This document shows, in pieces, positions 5,014-8,433 of a DNA stretch of 8,433 bases. Made by a program: the position numbers and the translations under genes. This DNA comes from an uncultured Bacilli bacterium (lineage in GTDB: Bacteria > Bacillota_I > Bacilli_A > RF39 > UBA660), in the NCBI GenBank assembly GCA_947628495.1, contig CANRAC010000040.1, positions 1 through 8,433 of the forward strand, written 5' to 3'. Position 1 is the first letter of the stretch, and each line of letters begins with the position of its first letter. The notes beneath the pieces were generated by a model that searched no databases, was not told the origin of the DNA, and worked only from the letters and a program-made list of their open reading frames with translations.

Positions 5014-5886
5014 TTAAATACTTTCCTTTTCTACTTGTTTTAAAGCCTTATCTAATAAATATTTCTTACGAATAGCTATTGTCTTATAATAAAAATCTTT
5101 TTGAATATCACTTAATGGTTCAATTTCCTTAATTGTTTCTTTTATTATCTCCAAATTAATTTTCGGAACTATTTGTTTAATTTGACTTTTAAGCTCTTTA
5201 GGCATATTTTTAAATAAATCGGCATAACTTATAGATTTATCATTTAATTTGTAAGGAGTTTTAATGTTATAAGCCACATTCTTCAATTCGCTTTCATCTT
5301 TTAATATTTTTTGCATTTCTTTCTCTGTTAATAAAGGATTTAAACAAGATCCACAATCATAAACTGGTGCTAAAAAATATTTATTATTTCTTTTAACAAA
5401 TCCCCAATTACCTAAATGTCTATCATTATTACCTAAAAGTGCATCTATGATAACTCGACGCCAAAATTCATTAATAACTTCATTTTTATTTTCTAAATTG
5501 GGAAGTTTATCTATCATTTCATATATGTCTTCAATTGAAGAGGTATATTTTTTTAAAGCACTTAACGAATAAGATATATTTTTAAATTCAATTAATTCTT
5601 CCCCTTTTTTTATAAAATCCTTACAAGCAACAGCTATTTTTTCTTTGCCATTGATAGTGCACTTAACTAGAATTACTTCTTGTGTGTCTATGCCCATTAA
5701 TTTAAAAATTTTGCAGCCAACATATTCAGAATATTGATTATTAATATAAGATATATTGCGCTTTTTTTCTCTTATGGGATCAGGAAATTTAACCATATAT
5801 TTTTCTTGATTGAAGTAATATGTCATCTTTAATTCTGATCCACCATAAGTACTTATTTCTTTATCGTAATTTGTTATATCTAGCAT
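5014..5886 (-). CDS. Solitary HipA-like (CtkA-type) Ser/Thr protein kinase
   Basis: The product is 290 residues, a compact HipA-fold kinase without the extra N-terminal subdomain of E. coli HipA (440 residues). Visible kinase elements are a Gly-rich loop STYGGSELK (12-20), lysine K33 in YMVKFP, ACKDF (87-91), a catalytic loop NNDRHLGN (153-160) with D155 as the expected catalytic base and N160 as a metal ligand, and APVYDCGS (173-180) with D177 in the DFG-like position. All key residues are present, so it is probably active. S12 falls where HipA has its autophosphorylated Ser150 (S-x-x-G). The overall pattern (YGG..., SEYVGCKIF, VACKDF, NDRH-GNWGF) resembles Helicobacter CtkA and its Bacillota relatives. 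The ATG has GGAGG 5 nt upstream. There is no HipB-like antitoxin beside it, and it lies between the rubrerythrin terminator and the pheST promoter. Substrate unknown; toxin role not established. Confidence 0.85.
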   Translation of the reverse strand: MLDITNYDKEISTYGGSELKMTYYFNQEKYMVKFPDPIREKKRNISYINNQYSEYVGCKIFKLMGIDTQEVILVKCTINGKEKIAVACKDFIKKGEELIEFKNISYSLSALKKYTSSIEDIYEMIDKLPNLENKNEVINEFWRRVIIDALLGNNDRHLGNWGFVKRNNKYFLAPVYDCGSCLNPLLTEKEMQKILKDESELKNVAYNIKTPYKLNDKSISYADLFKNMPKELKSQIKQIVPKINLEIIKETIKEIEPLSDIQKDFYYKTIAIRKKYLLDKALKQVEKESI

Positions 5887-5906
5887 TTAATCCTCCCTTT
5901 ATATGG

Positions 5907-5927
5907 AAAAAAAGTTCCTTAAGAACT
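5907..5927 (-). terminator. Rubrerythrin terminator
   Basis: On the minus strand, AGTTC (complement of 5923-5927) and GAACT (complement of 5913-5917) form a short stem, with a possible extra T-G pair and a tight loop, followed by a T-run. It starts 2 nt after the rubrerythrin stop. The stem is short, so partial read-through into the kinase gene is plausible. Confidence 0.65.
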
Positions 5928-5928
5928 C

Positions 5929-6468
5929 TTAATAATTTTCAGCTTTTAATTCCATGAAACTTTCTGGATGTTTACAAACAGGGCAAACTTTTAAAGCCTC
6001 TTTACCATAATAAACATGGCCACAATTACGGCAGATCCATACAGTTTCTTCATCTTTTTTAAATACCAAATTATTTTCTATATTAGCTACTAGTTTTAAA
6101 TATCTTTCTTCATGATGTTTTTCAATTGCTCCCACACTTTCAAAAAGATAAGCTATTTCATCAAAACCTTCTTCTTTGGCAGTTTTAGCAAATTCGGCAT
6201 ACATGTCGGTCCATTCGTAATTTTCTCCTTCAGCTGCAGCTTTTAAATTATCTAATGTGGAAGGAATATCTCCACCATTTAATTGCTTAAACCATAATTT
6301 AGCATGTTCTTTCTCATTATTGGCTGTTTCTTCAAAAATAGCAGCAATTTGCTCATATCCTTCTTTTCTCGCTTTTGAAGCAAAGTAAGTATATTTATTA
6401 CGAGCTTGACTTTCTCCAGCGAAAGCCGCCATTAAATTACTTTCTGTTTTACTTCCTTTTAATTCCAT
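5929..6468 (-). CDS. rbr: Rubrerythrin
   Basis: A cytoplasmic non-haem di-iron peroxidase that reduces hydrogen peroxide using electrons passed through its own rubredoxin domain, part of oxidative-stress defence in anaerobes. The 179-residue product has the classic two-domain layout. The N-terminal ferritin-like four-helix bundle (about 1-130) has ligands E19 in FAGESQARNKY, E52-x2-H55, the E82/E85 pair in ENYEW and E116-x2-H119. The C-terminal rubredoxin-like domain (about 143-175) has C146-x2-C149 and C162-x2-C165. Length and spacing are normal. The ATG is preceded by AAGGAGATGAT about 10 nt away. It has its own promoter and terminator, so it is probably a single-gene unit. No clear PerR palindrome is seen over the promoter. 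Confidence 0.96.
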   Translation of the reverse strand: MELKGSKTESNLMAAFAGESQARNKYTYFASKARKEGYEQIAAIFEETANNEKEHAKLWFKQLNGGDIPSTLDNLKAAAEGENYEWTDMYAEFAKTAKEEGFDEIAYLFESVGAIEKHHEERYLKLVANIENNLVFKKDEETVWICRNCGHVYYGKEALKVCPVCKHPESFMELKAENY

Positions 6469-6491
6469 TTTTTATCATCTCCTTCTTTAAA

Positions 6492-6520
6492 ATTATACAA
6501 AATTATGATGATTTAAGCAA
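6492..6520 (-). promoter_or_regulatory. Rubrerythrin promoter
   Basis: TTGCTT (complement of 6515-6520), a 17-nt spacer and a consensus TATAAT (complement of 6492-6497) lie 24 nt ahead of the ATG. The -35 hexamer is identical to that of the ssrA promoter in this window. The predicted start, near 6485, leaves the ribosome binding site in a very short leader. Confidence 0.75.
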
Positions 6521-6523
6521 TAA

Positions 6524-6551
6524 GAAAAAGGATATTAACCTTCTAATATCC
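6524..6551 (-). terminator. Terminator of the coiled-coil / 73-residue protein operon
   Basis: On the minus strand, GGATATTA (complement of 6544-6551) pairs perfectly with TAATATCC (complement of 6530-6537) across a 6-nt loop, followed by TTTTT-C-TT. The 5' arm is the last sense codons of the 73-residue gene and the 3' arm contains its stop codon. Confidence 0.85.
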
Positions 6552-6756
6552 TCATCAAGATTTCAATTAATTCTGGATCAACTACATTACGAATAAATAA
6601 TTCATTATTTTCCAATATTTCTTCCATGATTACTTTATCGTTTGTATTTTCTTTATGGGCTAAGGCATATTTCACGCCGCCATAAAAAGTAATATTTTCA
6701 ATAATGTATTTTTCACTATTTTCTAATGTTACAACAGTATCCTTTGTAATTTCCAT
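6535..6756 (-). CDS. 73-residue conserved-looking protein, function unknown
   Basis: A small soluble protein without signal peptide, membrane segment or cysteines. The N-terminal half alternates short hydrophobic strands (TVVTLE, KYIIENITF, VKYALAH), suggesting a small beta barrel; the end (about 60-72, PELIEILMRIL) looks helical. The architecture recalls short DUF1292-like proteins of Bacillota, but I would not assign the family on this evidence. It starts at ATG 6756; a perfect ribosome binding site is absent, with GGG-containing stretches 1 and 12 nt upstream. The upstream coiled-coil gene ends 24 nt before it, without a terminator, so the two are very likely cotranscribed. Confidence 0.75.
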   Translation of the reverse strand: MEITKDTVVTLENSEKYIIENITFYGGVKYALAHKENTNDKVIMEEILENNELFIRNVVDPELIEILMRILEG

Positions 6757-6780
6757 ACCCTTTTTATTCCCTTTCTTTTT

Positions 6781-8433
6781 TTACATTGCTTTAACCAATG
6801 CTGGTTCTTGCTCACTAAATGGACTTATAAAAGCGATACCATTATATACTTGTTCATCAGTTTTTGCCTCTTCTACTTGTTTTTTTAATGGTTCAACTTT
6901 TACAACTTTAATTTTTTGAATATATGGTTCAACACTTATTACTTTGATTTTGTCATTTGGTGTTTCAACCTTTGTTGGTGTAACAAGTTGTTCAACAGGT
7001 TCCGTTGGTTGGATAAGTTCTTCTTGTGGGGCTACCTCTTTAGATAATTCATTCAAATCCAAAGCATTTTCTAATACTGACTCTGGTTTTGGTACTTCGA
7101 CAACAGATTCAGTTTCACTCTTTTTACTTTCGATATCTTTAATAGTTTCATCGATATTGAAGTGAAGATCTATGTCTTCTGGTTTGGCAAGTTCCGGTTG
7201 ACTTGGAACTAAGTCTAACTTATCTAGTAAATCACCAATAGCAGCAAATGAATTAACTTCCTCTTTAACATCTTCTTTAGAAACTGGTTCATTCATCGGT
7301 GTAATTTCGATTGTTTGTTCTTCTAAAGAAGGTTTACTAGCTACAGCTTTAGCTTTCTTTTCCTTTTCTTTTTCTTTTTTAATTTCATCAGCATATAAGA
7401 CTTTTAGACCATCTAATATTTCATTTTTTAATTGCGTTATATTAAAGTTGCGATATTGCATTCTTTTGCTTAAATAATTTAGTTCACTTTGTAACTCAGC
7501 TAATTCTTGTTCATGAGCCGCACGTTCAATATAATTTTTAATTGGCTTACGATGTTTTTTATGACTTAAAATTACTTTCATTTCGTCTTTATAATCTTCT
7601 ATTTCTTTTTCATAGCTAGCTATCATTTCATTTAATTCTTTGTTAGTATTTAGAATATTTTGAACATCATTTGGATATGCAGCGATAATTTCTTTTTGCT
7701 CAGCTAAGACCTTTTGATGACGAGTATAATCGGCTTTCATCGTTATTTTGGCAATATTATCAAGACTTTCACTTTGTTTTAAATAATTTTCAGATTGCTC
7801 TATTTCTTGATTATAAGAGCTTTGTAAATCACGATGTTGACGTAATAATATTAAAATTACATTGTCATTATTAGCAATTAATTCCTTTAAGGTTGCAATT
7901 TGCTTATTTTTACTATTGATTAATTTTTCCAAATCCGATAAGCGATTTTCTTCGGCCGGAATATTTTTTAAAATATAATCAGATTTAGCTATCTTCGTTT
8001 TTAAATCTTTATAATTTTGATCTAAAGCCACATATTTTTCTTGTAAAGCATTTATATCACCATTACGAATCACCGTAGACATATATGGTTTAGATCGTAC
8101 TATTTCGTATAATTTTAATACTTTTTCTTTTATTTGTTTGTAGCTACTTCCTGAAGCTATAAGTTCATTTATTGCATGGGCAATATATTCAGGGGAGTCA
8201 TTTATTGCTTGCTTACGATCTAATAATTTTTGTAAGTTCTCTTGCAAAATATTTAAACGAGCTTGTTTTTCTTTTAAGGTTGCGGAGTTTTCTAATTCTT
8301 TATTGGATGCTAAAAGTAATTCTAGTCTTTGGGCTTCCTCTTCGCAACTAGCAATATTTTTTTGAACATCATTTTTTTCTTCTACTAATAAATCAATCGA
8401 ATTTTGAATATGCGTTTTGCGATTTTGAGCTTC
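6781..8433 (-). CDS. Long coiled-coil protein with acidic Pro/Glu-rich tail, partial (5' end outside window)
   Basis: The frame is open from the right edge to TAA at 6781-6783, giving at least 550 residues. The TTG at 8245-8247 is an internal Leu codon: 62 further sense codons precede it without a stop, and they continue the same coiled coil. Residues about 1-360 of the visible part are heptad-rich and highly charged (Glu, Lys, Gln, Asn, Leu), interrupted around 80-120 by a less regular segment (SPEYIAHAIN...). A Lys/Glu run (about 350-360) leads into a low-complexity tail rich in Pro, Glu, Val and Ser (about 365-550). Within the tail two adjacent 12-residue repeats, KIKVISVEPYIQ and KIKVVKVEPLKK, stand out. 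No membrane segment is visible; the N-terminus is not. Function unknown; a structural, division or surface-scaffold role is possible but not shown. Confidence 0.85.
   Translation of the reverse strand, partial: EAQNRKTHIQNSIDLLVEEKNDVQKNIASCEEEAQRLELLLASNKELENSATLKEKQARLNILQENLQKLLDRKQAINDSPEYIAHAINELIASGSSYKQIKEKVLKLYEIVRSKPYMSTVIRNGDINALQEKYVALDQNYKDLKTKIAKSDYILKNIPAEENRLSDLEKLINSKNKQIATLKELIANNDNVILILLRQHRDLQSSYNQEIEQSENYLKQSESLDNIAKITMKADYTRHQKVLAEQKEIIAAYPNDVQNILNTNKELNEMIASYEKEIEDYKDEMKVILSHKKHRKPIKNYIERAAHEQELAELQSELNYLSKRMQYRNFNITQLKNEILDGLKVLYADEIKKEKEKEKKAKAVASKPSLEEQTIEITPMNEPVSKEDVKEEVNSFAAIGDLLDKLDLVPSQPELAKPEDIDLHFNIDETIKDIESKKSETESVVEVPKPESVLENALDLNELSKEVAPQEELIQPTEPVEQLVTPTKVETPNDKIKVISVEPYIQKIKVVKVEPLKKQVEEAKTDEQVYNGIAFISPFSEQEPALVKAM
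6880..6951 (-). repeat. Two adjacent 12-residue repeats in the coiled-coil protein tail
   Basis: The tail carries KIKVISVEPYIQ directly followed by KIKVVKVEPLKK, i.e. two 36-bp units sharing K-I-K-V-[IV]-x-V-E-P. The protein pattern is better conserved than the DNA, which suggests an older duplication kept for its protein features. Confidence 0.6.

Noticed and set aside
6485..6515. PerR-like operator over the rubrerythrin promoter
   Set aside because: The segment holds a direct repeat of AAAATTA (plus strand) rather than the inverted TTATAAT-n-ATTATAA palindrome, and AT-rich DNA gives such partial matches easily.
6375..6596. Plus-strand open frame of 73 codons
   Set aside because: It overlaps the rubrerythrin start, its promoter and the terminator of the next gene on the other strand; its Phe/Tyr/Lys composition reflects AT-rich antisense DNA.
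6704..7165. Two plus-strand open frames (6704-6919 and 6944-7165)
   Set aside because: Both are antisense to the coiled-coil gene and the 73-residue gene, with Ser/Thr/Phe-rich composition and no supporting signals.

Overview
The window is very AT-rich (roughly 30% GC by eye) and carries standard bacterial gene architecture: Shine-Dalgarno sites of the AGGAGG type, sigma-A-like promoters and hairpin-plus-T terminators. UGA is used as a stop and UGG as Trp, so the mycoplasma code does not apply. A T-box leader on pheST, a tmRNA and a rubrerythrin point to a low-GC Bacillota-type chromosome, most likely an anaerobic or microaerophilic and poorly characterised lineage. That placement is inference; no species-level marker is visible.

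Left part (1-990). The first 84 bases are the start of a minus-strand gene that looks like a Ppx/GppA-family phosphatase. Next, on the plus strand, comes a compact unit at 168-440. It has an extended -10 promoter, a 5' UTR whose hairpin covers the ribosome binding site, a 30-residue hydrophobic peptide (263-355), and a 3' UTR whose elements can pair with the 5' UTR or with each other. It resembles a type I toxin locus and is the most interesting stretch here. Facing it on the minus strand is ssrA (tmRNA, 543-912), with a tag reading frame ending in VAA, its own terminator and its own promoter. The ssrA promoter overlaps a divergent promoter for a 122-residue single-pass membrane protein (990-1358).

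Middle part (1357-4979, minus strand). The pheS-pheT operon encodes both subunits of phenylalanyl-tRNA synthetase. A Phe T-box leader (about 4721-4943, UUC specifier) with its own promoter precedes it, and a bidirectional terminator shared with the membrane-protein gene follows it. The T-box expression platform looks unusual: no separate terminator hairpin is obvious, while the pheS Shine-Dalgarno can pair with the 3' arm of the T-box antiterminator.

Right part (5014-8433, all minus strand). Reading from the right edge, a long coiled-coil protein with an acidic Pro/Glu-rich tail enters from outside the window. It is followed 24 nt later by a 73-residue protein and a terminator. Rubrerythrin comes next with its own promoter and terminator, then a solitary HipA-like (CtkA-type) protein kinase just upstream of the pheST leader. 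The kinase has no antitoxin partner and no clear promoter of its own. HipA-family kinases are known to inactivate aminoacyl-tRNA synthetases, so its position beside pheST is notable, though a functional link is only a hypothesis.

No transposase, integrase, CRISPR array, rRNA or tRNA gene is seen.
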